64,000 nt of DNA from Ascidia mentula (GCA_947561715.1 OX387199.1:8809001-8873000); one strand, 5' to 3'; shown: positions 26,195-39,339, counted from the stretch's first letter. Numbers and translations: made by a program. The notes: generated by a model from the sequence alone, not told the origin.

Positions 26195-26249
26195 AGAAGG
26201 CTTATGAAACCTATCATAGGTCTAAACAGTGGTCCTGTCTGCAGCTCAC
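26195..26249 (+). repeat. Decayed hammerhead element copy, ZP-C 3' flank
   Basis: CTTATGA replaces CTGATGA and TAAA replaces GAAA, while stem III (CAG/CTG) and GTCTGCAGCT are kept. The downstream text ATTGCTTAT matches the 3' end of the 2.05-kb copy. It lies between the ZP-C stop and the AATAAA at 26339, so it may be part of the 3' UTR. Confidence 0.55.
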
Positions 26250-26338
26250 TAAAAAAATTATCGTCTCTATTGCTTATAACGTTTATTTGTGTATATATGT
26301 TGATTTTTTGCCAATGAATTTCGGTCTTTAGAACACAA

Positions 26339-26344
26339 AATAAA
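26339..26344 (+). terminator. Possible polyadenylation signal of ZP-C
   Basis: AATAAA lies 318 bases after the ZP-C stop codon. Confidence 0.35.
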
Positions 26345-29048
26345 CATGATAGTTGTAAATAACACTGAAACGTATCGACTCTTTTCTTGATGTAGCTTTT
26401 CTGGAAGGTGGTAGTCTCGGTGTGGATCAATTTGAGCTCTATTGTTGTACTGATGAAACACGTTAATTGTTCATAAATAAGTTGCAAGAAAGCTATCTGG
26501 GTAACATTAGGTGGGAGGCGAGAGCTAAGGAAGTGTTTTTTTCTGGTCTAGGTTATCAAACGATACGTCTAAATTGGTTTGTTTATTTTCTGTTTGTTTC
26601 ACTTGTAAAAATGAGCAGAAAGAACCGTCACACGTATTCATTTCAACGGGTTGGTGTGGATTACCTCATCTGTGTTTCGCCGTTTAAGTCTCTACAAGAG
26701 CGGTTGTGGATAAACAAAAGTTATTTTTGCCTAGGAGCGACAATGGGCCTTAATTTTCAAGTGAAAAGTGTGTTAATGACTGGGAGTTACGTAACTTTCA
26801 GTCCGCGTTACCTTAAATATAACGGCTTTGGTATATAATGACTTTGTAAACAGTTAGACAGTTGCTAAAGAAGGGTCTCGAAAGTACAAGATATTAAAAT
26901 GTTTTAGTTGTGGTGAAAAATTACCGGCATAGTTGATAATGGGAAGAAGAAAGTGGAGTAACGTAACTGGCATTGGACTTTGCCAACAAACCGAAACGTT
27001 AATCCAAACCGTATGAAGATCCGTCAACAAACTTAGAATTGTCAGAGAACGCGTACCGCCACGTTCGTTATTGTTGAATAAAACGATCGTGTAAATCTGC
27101 GCACATACCCGACTTGATTAAAAAATTACAGAAGCTATATGTTGTTTGTTTTATTTACCGCAAGATGTCGCCTCGGTCGCGGTACTATAAAAGTGCTGCT
27201 CGGGCTTGACGTAAACCTCATATATGAGTTTTTGCAGAACTTAAAAAATAAACATGTGATTGAAACATGGTTTGGTGTACGATTAAGCGGTTAAGCAGGG
27301 ATATCTACCTAAATCAGAACACCACATGCAAAAATTTTTAGGTCGCAATTGCTCTAAATCAGCGGTGTTCACCGAAATGGGATGTTGGGCCCCAGTTGGT
27401 GATGCCTTTTCAAAGAGAGCTGCAAAGAAAATAACAATATACAATTTATCTTTATCGGTGAGTAACACAAAGACGCAATTCAATCACTGTTTTAATGAGG
27501 AAGTTAGTTTGTCGCATTTCCCTTGTATTTCTAAGTTTACGGAGAGTAACTTAAACTTCCATTGCGATACTTAAGTTTCGTTAATTATGGTGTCATAAAG
27601 TACATTATTACTGGCAACATATTTTTTCTTCTTTTATGGACATGACAGTATTGCGACATTTGAGCAATCAGAAGGCGCATGCAGCCCGCGGGCGGGTTGG
27701 ACATTACTTCAATAACTGTTCAACCATTATTGTCGCCAATTTATATGTATCTGTACCTAACAGACGAAAACGCACGCTGCAAAATAATCATTTTAAATAT
27801 TACAAAGATGTCTAGGATGAGTTTAGTTGAGGTTATTTTTATCGATATTCTATTGAAACATTTAAACCATTACTGGCCTAAAAATAACTGCATTGTATAC
27901 TCCTTATCGATCAAATCATATCCTGATTACCGAAGTTTAAGGCAACACGTACCGCATACCAGTCACCATAATACAACACGTAAAACGAGTAGTGTGCTGA
28001 CAATTTCAAATCACAGGAGTATGACGTCAACCGATAACTTCGTGCCGTTGAAACACCAATTAAAAAATATTGTTCGATTCCAATTTTACGAAATTATACG
28101 ACAGCACGCCAGGAATGCATATGCCATGCATCCGGAGGTGCTGTGAAATGTTTATATTTCTGAGGTTTGTCCGTTTGTGACTGGGCGTTCTATTTTGTAT
28201 TTTTTTTGAAGCATGGATTTCATTTATAATACGTTACAGCTCAAACAGCGTTACGTGCAGGCCTATCACGATTTTTCCAACATCATACGTTTCCCATTCT
28301 CACATCCCAACCACGAAGGTCATTACGGTGAAATTTCTCTAAATTGCATCATGGAATATAAACCACATTCCTTTTCAGTCGTCCTTGATTTCGGTTTCAC
28401 ATCGATGGTGACGCCTGCCTGCGATACAGCTATACAGACTGTTAGTTCTGACAAAGGTTGCCTGTTACACACGATCAGATTACAAATGTTGCGACATACT
28501 TTGTTCGCAGAAAAAAAAACGAAACTGAAACTTCGCACACGTCTGTCGAATGGTATTTGGAGCGTAACCTTTAAATGACGTACAGCTGCAGGCGCTACAG
28601 ACTGCCTAGGGTCGAAATTCTTTGTTTTGGCGAAACTTCGGTATCACTAAAGTTTCGTAGATCTTTTCACAAACCGTGCGGGGGATGTGTCGATGCCTAT
28701 CATAATATTACAATTATGCCCATATCACAAACATTCGACAAAGCTTTAGCAGTACAATGGTTGCGCACAACACAGTATCTTGCTTTGCGGCGCTTCCGAC
28801 AAAAGAAGGAAATTTGATATATGGTCGAGAGTCATTTCTTTCGAATGACAATGTCACAATCACAAGAGCGTACAACCACTTACCACATACGTGGGGCAAG
28901 TTTGTTTCTGCGTTTATCGATTCTGTTTCTAATTTGAGGTGGATCTTTTTCTATTTTTATTCAGTTAAGTTTTGTGCTGGTTGCGAGACCCGACAGAACG
29001 ACTTGGTGACTAAGCGCCCGTACTGTGATTTTGCTGCATTGGATTGCA
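26345..29048. other. Intergenic between ZP-C and ZP-D
   Basis: Several plus-strand open frames occur (26467-26838, 27679-28146, 28213-28578). None has a recognisable domain or a pattern of splice sites linking it to the others. They are not supported as genes. They could be remains of a mobile element. Confidence 0.4.
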
Positions 29049-32000
29049 ATGGATGTATTAAAGCTTCTTGTGTTCGGCGTATTAATTCTGCAAGTGAGAC
29101 CCAGTCACATACAAGGAGGATCTTCCACTTGGAGAGTGCACGAAAATTACGGGAACGGCACTGTCACAGTAAGTAATTACTAATTCAGCTCTCAAAGTTG
29201 CGGGAAAATTGTAATGCGTGCGATAAACTATTATCTACATAGGTTTAACGCAGCCCTACATATGAACAAACATATAATCCGGTTGCAAATGCATAAAGTC
29301 GATTTTGCTTTTAGATGCAATCGTCAGACGCAAATCGTGCCATAAATAAAAGCACAGTAGGAACAGTTACATAAACAGTTGCGTGGTGACAGACCATAGA
29401 CCTGACAGGAGGACACGGCATTACGGCCAGCGAATTAGCCCGCAAGTCTAGTTCATCTGGGCCGCAGAGCTTGATCCCAAAAGAAGAAAGTGGTTTACAT
29501 ATTGTTACGATTTCTATCCGGTTTATCCTGCACTAGGAAACTTTTTTGGTAATTTGGTAAAATTGTGTTGTATTGGAGGGTTATCTTGCCTGCGATCGTC
29601 ACTGCTTACATGTATATTGCTGGCTACCCCTGCATTTAGGCTGCAAACGGGGTGTACAGTAGACCAACTACAAAAGACAGATGCGTTTAGTGGTTAAATA
29701 TTTCGCTTAATGGCCAGTATGGGTATACTATGCACGTTACTTTGTACCGTTGGAGATAACAACTTTGCTTAAACTAAAATTATGTGTTGTAAAGACCACT
29801 GGTTGCTATGTAATAACCGTCATGGTTTTATTGGTGCCCATGCCGTTTTGTTTGTTATCTGTATTTTGTTCCGCGGAGTTTTTTTGTTCAGACTACAATT
29901 TATATTTAAGCTAGCGGTATTTAAGTGTGGCCCAATCTGGGGCGTTGTTAGTTAAACAACAACTATTCTTTCATTCATTTTTATTTCCAGGTCAAAGCCA
30001 CTATACTCTATCACATTAAACTTCGTTCGTGTCCCTTTGAGCAATGGACACCAACCTGTTACTCAGCATCGGCAGATGTCACCACGGCTCCTGTCACTTT
30101 CTTTGAACGCGTATGTGCCGATACCGGTCCAGAAGAGGATTGGGGAACAACCCAGTTGGTTCAATACTCAGTACTAGGGACCACGGAAAGCTGCACTATG
30201 AGGTTTATTTCTTTTTTCGTGCCACTCCAATGTGCAGATATTTTACATTTACACAATGGACATTTCAATGTTTTCGTATATTAGTTATACCAATTATACT
30301 GTAACTTCATCGGACTAAAAACAAATCAATTTTGATAAATTCCCGAATCGGTGGATTTTAACAGCTTACTAGTTTATATAATTTTGCTGCATGTTGTCAG
30401 AATCACTGGAAACCTATGGATCAATAGCTTGTCGGGGTTTACGCATTCAGTGCGTTCATTCAGCTTGCCATACTTCTTTAATTTGAGTGTGAGCACAAAC
30501 GGAAAAATTAACTCAGCTCCAACTGCTCTGTTACCACCTGTTGTTAAGTAAGTTTTCATTCGGAAAAAATATGTGTGCAATTTATTGTAATAGTTGATGT
30601 TAAAGCAACACAGCGTCATGGAGAAATTACACATACGTATAGCCAATATTACTCTACGTAAACATTTTAAACAAATTCATATGATATAATAAAATTGTGC
30701 AAATGTTTAGGTTTTTTGTAGGATGTGGGTCGTCTGTATTAGTCCAAACTATGGATGAAGACGGTGACTATGTGTCATGTCGTTTTGCGGCGGGGACACT
30801 GGAAGGTGGCAGCATAATAAACATGAATTATCCCCATCTCAGCCTCGTAGGGGTAAGTCAAAAACGTTCTGAAATGGTACAACATTTTTTGGGTGGTCAC
30901 ACCTGAGTTTTGCATTTCTATAACTTAGAAATTAAATAGGTTCAGTTTACTGCAAAGTGTTTCTAAAGGACAATAAAGGTAATGCTTTTAAAACTATATG
31001 TATTCATCACTGTGAAAATTTGACTGTGTTTCGTGATACACAGTAACGGCACAATATTTGCTTCAACAATTGCATTTAGTTAATTCCTGTAATGTAAATG
31101 ATATTGTTGTCTGTCCAACAACTATAAGGTTCCTGAGGTGCCAAACACGCTAAATTATTACTCTCAGTAACTACTTGCGTTTGACACAATGGGTTTATTA
31201 ATTTGAGTTTAAATAGAGGTACATTTTATAAACGTTGCTGTGATGCTCACATGCTTTACAGAATCCTTGTCGTCTTCAATACGCTGGAACCGCAATTCAA
31301 GGAAAATATCCTGTAGCTCTAATTATAGAAGACCGGACAAATGAAAACCAAACAACAGCTAAAAGTTTCAGTTCTTTGCAGTTTATTGTGATAGGTGAAG
31401 TCAATGACACAAATGTTTCTGCAAATTTTTAGAAATGTGTGATTGCAACATGCATGTGCTAATTGACTGCAATTACTTTATTTTAATTAAAAATACTAAA
31501 CCCCACCATATACAGAAGCCGTTACTTTACTTGCAACTAATTTACGAAGTTGTCATATGCAAAAAAAAAATTAAATAGAATAAATTAGCCTCCAATGTAT
31601 TTACAGTTGCTGCAGCACCGACGACGAATTTCACCTGCAATGATAAACCTATTTTCGTTGATCCAACACCTCCAGCCAATCAGGTTATGTCCGTTACCGT
31701 GGGACACACAGTTACGATCACCTTACAGGCGAGACCAAGCCGCAATACTCATCTGTACCACTGAGTCAAAATTTAGGATTCTTCATATTTCCAGTTTGTC
31801 TTTTTTGCAGCATCTCCCGCTTCGGTTTGATCGGTCCAACTGACGTGGTTCGCTCAAACGTTTTTCGTGCCAATGGTTCCGACTTCGGCGTCACACTGAC
31901 ATGGAGACCAGGCAGGAAACACACCGGACCAAACTCTCTTTGTTTTGAAGCTATAGAAGTTACAGGGTAAGTATGCAATATATTGCAAACAACACCATAA

Positions 32001-34571
32001 CAACATTTTATGTGGAAAATCGTCATACAATTTATTAATGTGATCCGCAGAAATAATATCTGGATTGCTTCTGATCTAAGGTGTATTACACTTACAGTGG
32101 GCCAAGGTAAGGGAGAAAACGCTTATGTAAAGTTTCGTCGAACCGATTTAACCCTGTAACCACAGGACAGTTTCCTTGTACGATTAAAAACGGCGGGTGC
32201 AGCGACAGGTGTGTGCAAGATACAATTGGATATCATTGTGAATGTTATCATTCCTGTTGGGAACTATTGGAAGATCAACGTCAGTGTGTTCGTAAGTACT
32301 TGGCTTTTTCAAGATGGGCTCACATTGCAATTCTGGGCTTTTATAATCATTTACCGTATTGCAAAATAGCGGCCCTTGTTTAAACTTCATGCTTTTTTCA
32401 AAGCTAAGATGTATAGACGTTGTACTAATGGAAGAATGGCAGTAGATGTAGAAAAATGTGCTGTTGCTGGAATGATTGGAATCGGAGACTTTGACCCCAA
32501 CAACATGAACCTAATTGCGGTGGAATGCAGAGTTGCTACAAATGATACACATCACAGTTTCGACTTCAGTTTGAACGATTGTGGCACTGAAAGAATAGTA
32601 AGGGGTTACAAAGTTTACTACTTAAAACTACTAAATAAAAAAACACTTTATTTCTCCATGTTCAGTCTAAATTATATTGAAGCAAAACAACAGAAGCAGG
32701 TTCCACCAACATTGTAATTTAAAAATAAAATAAGATGTAGGACATACTAACCAGACGTTTAAATATAGCTGTGTTCGTAATCAGTGCTACTTCTGAATGA
32801 TGATGAGTATGGTTGCGTTCGAAACGTATGCTATGTCCAGCATCTTAGCTGTCGCTCGTTTATTGCAGTCTCAAAGTTTTTTACACTCAACAATTCATTT
32901 GTGTGCAGGAACGCCCCGACGAGGTGGTGTACAAAAACACGATAAAAATGTGGATTGAAAAGATTTCCAGCAGTGTCATTAGCCGTGGTCATTGGTTTTT
33001 CATCGATTTTCTCTGCACAGTCGAGAAATACCAAAATGTTTCTGGTGTGTTCGATCCCCAGGATTCCTCTGTTACCATAGTATTGGAGGAGGGCTTCGCA
33101 GAGATTCAATTGGCGTTTGACTTTTACCCAGACTATAACTTTCAAGTAAGAACTTACTGGCATTGTTTTGTGAAAGGAAGATGTATTTACTGTTTTATTG
33201 TTCTTTAACCCTGATGGTATCGACAGCAAGCTTTCATGTTCCAAAATTCAGTAAAAATACTCAAAAATTTTGACGGGCACATTTAACTAATAACATTTAC
33301 GCAAATGTTACATTTATATTAATACACGATACCTCATTTACGATTAGTTATTGCCAAATTTAAATAATAGTTTTAGCACAATCAACCGAAAATAAAAAAA
33401 TTAAAACCGAAATAATATTTATAAACGAACAGAGTCCGTTTGGTCCGGCTGATTACCCTCGCCAGTATAATATCACAGATAGAATCTACTTCGGTCTGAG
33501 CGCGGAAAGCACGGATACCGATATTGAGTTGTTCACGCAAAGCTGTACCGCACACCCTGAGCCTGCTGTGGACGGGATTTCATATCCCATGATAGCTGGC
33601 GGGTAGATGTTACATGGTAATCTGTAAATCGCATCTTTCATTCTACACAAATGTTGCAGATGCCTGCAAGACTCTACGATGTTGCTTCATCCGTCTACCT
33701 CCGTGAAAAGCAACTTTTTCAGCATTTTGACTTTTCGGTTCAACGACTCTTTCGCGCAAATTGATAACACGACAGATGTGACGATTTTGGTATTGATGTA
33801 CATCTGCATAAAAGTGTATTGTGGGGGATACGCCGATACTCTGCAGCCTTGCACGAATTTTCTAACAAAGTCATAATGTTTCGATTAACATTTCCGCGGT
33901 TGTTCCCAGACAAATACACAGTTGCTTGAATTTGAACTATTTGGTATGAAGAATTATGTTTGTTTTTGCAGTGCGAAGTTGTTATTTGTGTTCAAGGAGT
34001 TGCAAATACTCGTTGCACGACAGGTTGCGTCAACTCACGTTCCGGCTCTTCGCAATCTCAGATCATCAGCAGGTAAAGTCTTAAAAATTAAACAGCAACT
34101 AAACACTAAACAGCCACTAAGCAGCATAATATTTTATAGAAGGTCGATTGTTCAAACAAAAGACCAACAAGTCAATGAGGAGGAAGAGAAAGGAGAGGAG
34201 GAAGAGGAAGAAGAGGAAGAAGGACAGAGCAAGCCAGAGAGAGACCCATCGATCAAACAAACCGATACCATTCCGCTCTCCAAGTCTCCTACTTTCATCA
34301 TCACAAACTCACAGCCTTTGAGAAATCCGGAAAACGGTAAAATGTGTTTTTTGCCACAGTTTGTGTTTTTGCCACTGCGATTGTATAAAATTTTGAATAA
34401 TCGCACTCTCAAAATTGTCCTGGACTCCAGAGCTAAACATAGATGGCGAATTATGTTCAGTTAAGCGTAATATTTTAATCTTTGTTTTATTTTGCAGGCT
34501 CACGTCGCACTGAAATTCACAAGTTCTTTGTTGCAAGTTTCGTAATTGTGTGGCTGAATCTGATAAATTAA
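29049..34571 (+). CDS. ZP-D: EGF-ZP domain protein with expanded acidic stalk, 780 aa
   Basis: Sixteen exons: 29049-29168, 29991-30202, 30401-30547, 30711-30852, 31262-31394, 31607-31754, 31811-31966, 32051-32106, 32166-32291, 32404-32597, 32909-33145, 33433-33602, 33660-33789, 33972-34072, 34140-34336, 34498-34571. The signal peptide (LKLLVFGVLIL) is followed by IQGGSSTWRV. The module order is that of the other three genes: N-terminal module to about residue 251, Ig-like to 371, EGF 372-413, ZP about 416-690. Exon 15 encodes a glutamate-rich run longer than in ZP-C, from a GAG/GAA repeat near 34177-34223. Exon 6 ends at an unusual donor in ATCT/GTACC, which keeps the frame. The tail ends VIVWLNLIN. 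ZP-D is closest to ZP-C (same exon 8 length, near-identical exons 14 and 15). The gene appears functional. Confidence 0.9.
34177..34223 (+). repeat. Coding GAG/GAA repeat in ZP-D exon 15
   Basis: A purine-only run encodes consecutive glutamates in the stalk. ZP-C has a shorter version and ZP-A/B none, so the tract grew within the C/D branch and may vary in length between individuals. Confidence 0.8.
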
Positions 34572-36191
34572 TATCGATGTTATCTTGTGAATTATCGAAA
34601 TCATGCACTTGGACTAGTGTAAAAAAGTAACAGAATTTTGCAAGCCCAAACCATAAGCATAAGCCATTAAAATTACCTTTTTTGTGTGTGTAAAAATGTT
34701 AGAGCGTAGGTAAGCTTCAACTTTAATTGTGTAACATTGCCAATTTTGTTTACTTCTTATGTCACTGCTACAGCAAAGTCACGTGGCTGCCTGTAGTGTG
34801 TTTGTACGGCAATGCTCGTTTTGTTTTTTGCACATTTGTTTCTATTTTTGTTTTCATCTCACCTCTGTATTTTTCTTATCCACCTTGGCCGCCCGGCTCC
34901 ATTATACAGCGAAAAACCTTATACTCCGGTATTGCTGTAGCGGTTGAAAAACGTGCGTACATGGGCGATTTGAGCACTTGTCCACTTTTCTGAATACATG
35001 ACTTTATGCTAAAACTATTTTTTTGGAAGATGCATCTTACTGTAGAAAACCTTTACACTCCGGTATTGTTGTGGCAATTGAAAAACATGCGTAAATGTGC
35101 GAGTTTTGTGTGTAACTTTATGTCAAACAAAATATTAGATCTTTGCGGTATGCCGTCAGACCCTTAATATCTCGCCACTCGTTATAGGTCAAATTAATTT
35201 CGGTTGCGTGTTTGCATTTTTGCAAGGCTTTCAAAATCAAATATTTGTTGTGTTGTTATTTGTTTGCAGAGACCTGAATTGGTAAACTGATTAATCGGTT
35301 GAAAATGCTTCTCTCTGACTCGTGAAGAGCAACAGTTTAGGGCAAACAATCAGGCAATTAGCCAATGAATTTGTCTTTCCACGAGACTCTTGCAAGTGCC
35401 GTCGAAGTATTGCCATAATTGGTATCCATCTGATTACTGCCAGCTTTATGGGAGGTGGTCTGAATAAACCTTTATAGTTCACACACAACTTAACATTCCT
35501 TGACACTTAAAATCATATATAAGCAGTGACTATAGATGTCCTTCTGAATGGGCAAAGTCTTTATACTACACAGTTCAATCTTTTTGTTGGAGTTTGGGTA
35601 ATGTCAAAGTAGTTGCTCACCGCTTTAGGTTTTTTCAAAAATTCTGATCCTACTCAGACGCTTGTTCTGGTGAAAAATGTGTTTTAGAACAAGGTTATAA
35701 CGTGTTTCTGTTATTTTGCATGCTTAGGCTGAATTGCTGTTCTAAAATAGCGGTTTAGCAATCCCGTAGGGTGAATATTCTGAAGTTGCCTCTTCACTCC
35801 ATAACAACGCTTTACGGACATCCAGTTGAAAACTACTGCTCTGAAGCAATGCATTATCAACAAGCATCAAAATTGCACAAGAAGACGTATAGAGTAGCGA
35901 AACACAGCAAAAACACAATTTTACAAAACATGGAACTATCTGATGTAAACATATCAAACATCAAAAGAAAAATTCTTTAAGTTATAGGTTATCACTATGC
36001 ACAGAATGTTGGTAAAAATGATTGCATTAAATGCCACAATAAAAAAAATGATAATGTTTTGTAAGTACATTTGCAACTGAAATTAAGTTTTAGTAAAATA
36101 ATTTGACACTGTACATTAATGACTACGTTTAACGTCTATGTGCACTATTTGTAAAAGTTTTGTTAAGCCAAAAGGTATGAAGTTAAGTTAT
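34572..36191. other. Intergenic between the ZP and caspase arrays
   Basis: The two arrays converge here (ZP genes on plus, caspases on minus). The only structure seen is a duplicated block at 34912-34968 and 35045-35103. No gene is supported. Confidence 0.5.
34912..35103. repeat. Diverged direct duplication of about 57 bp
   Basis: The block with ACTCCGGTATTG...GTTGAAAAACGTGCGTA (34912-34968) recurs as ACTCCGGTATTG...ATTGAAAAACATGCGTA (35045-35103), about 130 bp away. Origin unknown. Confidence 0.65.
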
Positions 36192-39100
36192 TCAAACAGT
36201 GGTCAGCTTCTGGTACTTGTCAGTGAAATACACCTCTGCCGTGAGGCGGGTTGTTACTGAGGGAATTTGCTTTTTGCCGTTCATCGACTTGTCCTTCGTG
36301 TGTGACTCGTACTGGCGGGCAACGCGCCGATTGACTCGAGTAAGAATCTTGGTAAACATTAGTTAGTTATTTTATGGGTAAAATTGAAGTTAAAACAAAT
36401 ATAAAAAATAAAAAAATAAAGTTGGCAATGATTGAATAATATTATTTTAATGCGTAATTCTCCATGTATAAAGAGGCAATTGGTCAACGCTCTACTTTTA
36501 ACATTAAAAAGTATGTGGAAAAAAGGATCACTCAGTATGTTGGTTAGTGTAAATTGTGGACATGCATCTAACCACCTGCATTATTTCCAAATGGGATCCA
36601 AACTCATGAAAGCATTGGCTCAGCACTTGCATATAAATGGAACCATTTGCCCTGTTTCTCCACGAATAATAATCTAAAACACGACAGAACATAAAGAAAT
36701 TAATCGATACATTACCACATTTCACATTATTTTTAATATTCTAATATTTTACCTGGAGCAGTTGAATGTGCAATCAGAAAGTCGGATTCTACCGGTATGG
36801 TTAAAGGATTACAGCTCTCGGTGTGGTCCGTTAAAGCACTGTCAACAACGTCATACAGGCGGGCACCATTATCAAACTTTGAGCCCCTGCAAGCCTGTTA
36901 CAAATAGTTTTCGGTTTAAACAGTTAGTTTGTTCGTTGTTAATTGGTTGTACAAGGTGAAAGCTACAAAAATCCTATAAGTGCATTATATATGCGATCAA
37001 TATCAAAGGATAATTATTACTTAACAACGATATCGATTAAAAATGGTCTGCTTGCAGTTTATCAGTTAGTTAATCAATGTATAAAAATGATTTATACTTT
37101 GTTCATATTTCAAATTTTTACATCAATTAGTTCATACTTGTATAAAAAACATTTTCGGTTTGCCAGCCAAAGTAGGGCAGATATCCGCCCCGAATAGTCT
37201 TGTGATATCTTTTAGTTCGTATTTTCTGTCTTTCGCCCAAAGAACGTCGTTTTCTTCGCCATGTGTTAAGATCGCACAGGCAAAGCAATCGTGGTGGGTA
37301 TGATCGTCGTTAGCATCTGACAACAATACACCTTTTCTATCACACATCACAAAAAGCGACTTTTATATGTAAAAAACTTATTGCGACATTCTCAAATGCA
37401 TTGAAAAAATGGATTCAAAAAGACTAGATACAACTTTCATCAGAATGTTCCTAGACATCTTGCTGTTATTCGTGGCATTAGTTTTTCACTAATTTATTTG
37501 TGTGACAGCTTTTGCACACAGGTAGCCTATACGATGTATTAAAGTCTCACCCGGAGAGCTGGTGACTGACAACGGTCTGTCAGCTAACTAGCTTTTTCGG
37601 AGCCTAAAGAATTAACGTCAACATCAAAGTCACCACAAAGTGGAATATTTTCTCTTTGATAAGTTAGCCGACAAGACCACATTGACACAAAACTTGCACT
37701 GATGAGAACCGGAAGGTCGAAATAGTGTGTACAACTGTCTGCAGCTCACTGGCCATTATTGGCTCATTTGTCGTACAAAAAAATCAGTACTATACACGAG
37801 ACTCGATTTAAACATATGTGGGACTTACATTTTTCAAGGACATTAAATATTTCAGCTTTGGAAAGGTCGTGAAATACGTCCACTGTCTCAAAACCCAAGC
37901 GTCGTGCCGCTTCGTCAATTTGAACTTCGTCTTTTTCTGTGCCAGGTCGCGGGGACGATCCGCCACTGAACGACTGGTAATGTTTTTCAATAGATTAGTG
38001 ATAAATTCAAAAACTTGACGCCCGCCTTTTTAGCGAGAAAAACTCAGTTTTCGCTCTTACGTATATCTTCATGGCATCATATAATATATATTCCGTAAAT
38101 GTACATCTCCATGTCAAGCAATCATGAATCAACGAATACTCAAGTGCGAAAAGTGTTCTCAAGCACATGTACAGTGCCAACAATCAAGTACAGTTTGGGT
38201 TTTGAGGCAAAATTGTTTTTGTGATATATTCGACATATCTGAATTCTTATTGGAAGCGTATGATTACATTTTGCGCAAAAAAATGCATAAATTGTAAGTT
38301 ACGTTCATGAGGTCCAATTTCCAAATACATGATTTGTTTCCTTGCTATCCCATTTGTACAGTGCGTGCATTTAACCCTGAACTATAGAAATCGTAAATCA
38401 CACCCTAAATCCGTCTGGCGCTACGTTCAAGCAATTACGTTTATTGTACCATAAATCGACCCTTATTACCTTGTGATTAAACACAACGAAATGGCCACGT
38501 TTGGCGTGTCTCATATTGTATGTGTAGCTTTCGTCGAGTGGTTTTTCCACCACAGCACCGGAGCGCCTACTTGGCTTGGGGTTGCGAGTTGATGTCGGAA
38601 AGAAAGATCTTGGCTGAGGAACAGGGCCCGCGTCGACGCAGTCCTCGCCCGCTGAAGAACATAGCAAACAGTTTGAATGGGCTTTATCGTATTGAGCAGG
38701 ATTCTGTGTGTTTGTACAGTTGACACGTTAAAAAGAAACTCACGTATTGTTTGTCTGTAAATATTGGGCGTTGTCGCACACACAGGCTAATATACGACAT
38801 GCAACATTCTCTAGCACCGCTATGTGCAACATTGTTTATCCTTTTTTTTTCGTGATATTAGATCATAGTTATGCTAAGCAGTTGTTACCTCCGTTTTGGT
38901 GTGGGACTTCATGTCGTCGAAAATGCGTAGGCGTAACCTTCAAAACAAAATTGAACATTGTATTTGGACTCGCCTGAAGAACAAAGGGTTTACTTGTACA
39001 TTTTCTGCCTCGATAATGTAAGTTAAGCTATTTAATCAGGCACAGTTAGTTGTATTAAGCCAAATATAGAACAAAACTACTTTTGCACTGCATATTTCAC

Positions 39101-39339
39101 TGCTTCTACTCAACATACACACTCTACACCACTTCCATACGTGTTTCAGTGACCATGAAATTATTTATATAAAGCCACATGGGTTATTTTACCTGGCATC
39201 CGTTTACTGCTGATGTCATTGCCTCGTTTTCTCCTGGGTCCACCAACATAAAAGTCGAAGTAACGTCTTTGATACCAGCAAGGTGCACCTTTACTCGTGA
39301 CACGATCCGAGTGATTTGAAATGACTCGAAAGTTCCGCA
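36192..39339 (-). CDS. CASP-1: caspase (divergent member), 5' end incomplete
   Basis: Exons from the 3' end: 36192-36347, 36576-36673, 36753-36894, 37138-37316, 37829-37973, 38470-38643 (or to 38651), and a probable leader exon 39193-39339. All from 38.6 kb downward join in frame. The p20 part has YNMRHAKRGHFVVFNH, the catalytic His in LTHGEEND, and the catalytic Cys in QACRG split across the 37138/36894 junction. The p10 part has YYSWRNRANGS, the classical SWR, where the other three read AWRN. It ends KKQIPSVTTRLTAEVYF plus a short tail. The linker after QACRG holds Asp residues suited to self-cleavage. The leader exon is weakly like the others (FESFQIT versus DFQIT). The first exon with the start codon was not found. 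Exon 38470-38643 uses a weak acceptor if the phase is to fit. Caspases cut after Asp in cell death or related signalling. Confidence 0.82.
37692..37745 (+). ncRNA. Hammerhead ribozyme, type I, intact core (copy H2)
   Basis: The core is complete: CTGATGA at 37699-37705 and GAAA at 37719-37722. Stem II pairs G-A-CC with GG-T-C around a GGAA tetraloop, with one bulged A. Stem III pairs TAG with CTG and is closed by A37722-T37738. The cleavage base is C37739. Stem I pairs TTGCA with TGCAG (one wobble). The motif lies in a CASP-1 intron on the opposite strand, so it would not cut the caspase pre-mRNA and needs its own plus-strand transcript. Upstream text ACCACAAAGTGGAAT is shared with copy H1. 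Confidence 0.75.

Noticed and set aside
27679..28578. Two consecutive plus-strand open frames of 155 and 121 codons
   Set aside because: No recognisable domain, no splice signals joining them, and a composition similar to the surrounding AT-rich DNA. A mobile-element remnant is possible but not supported.
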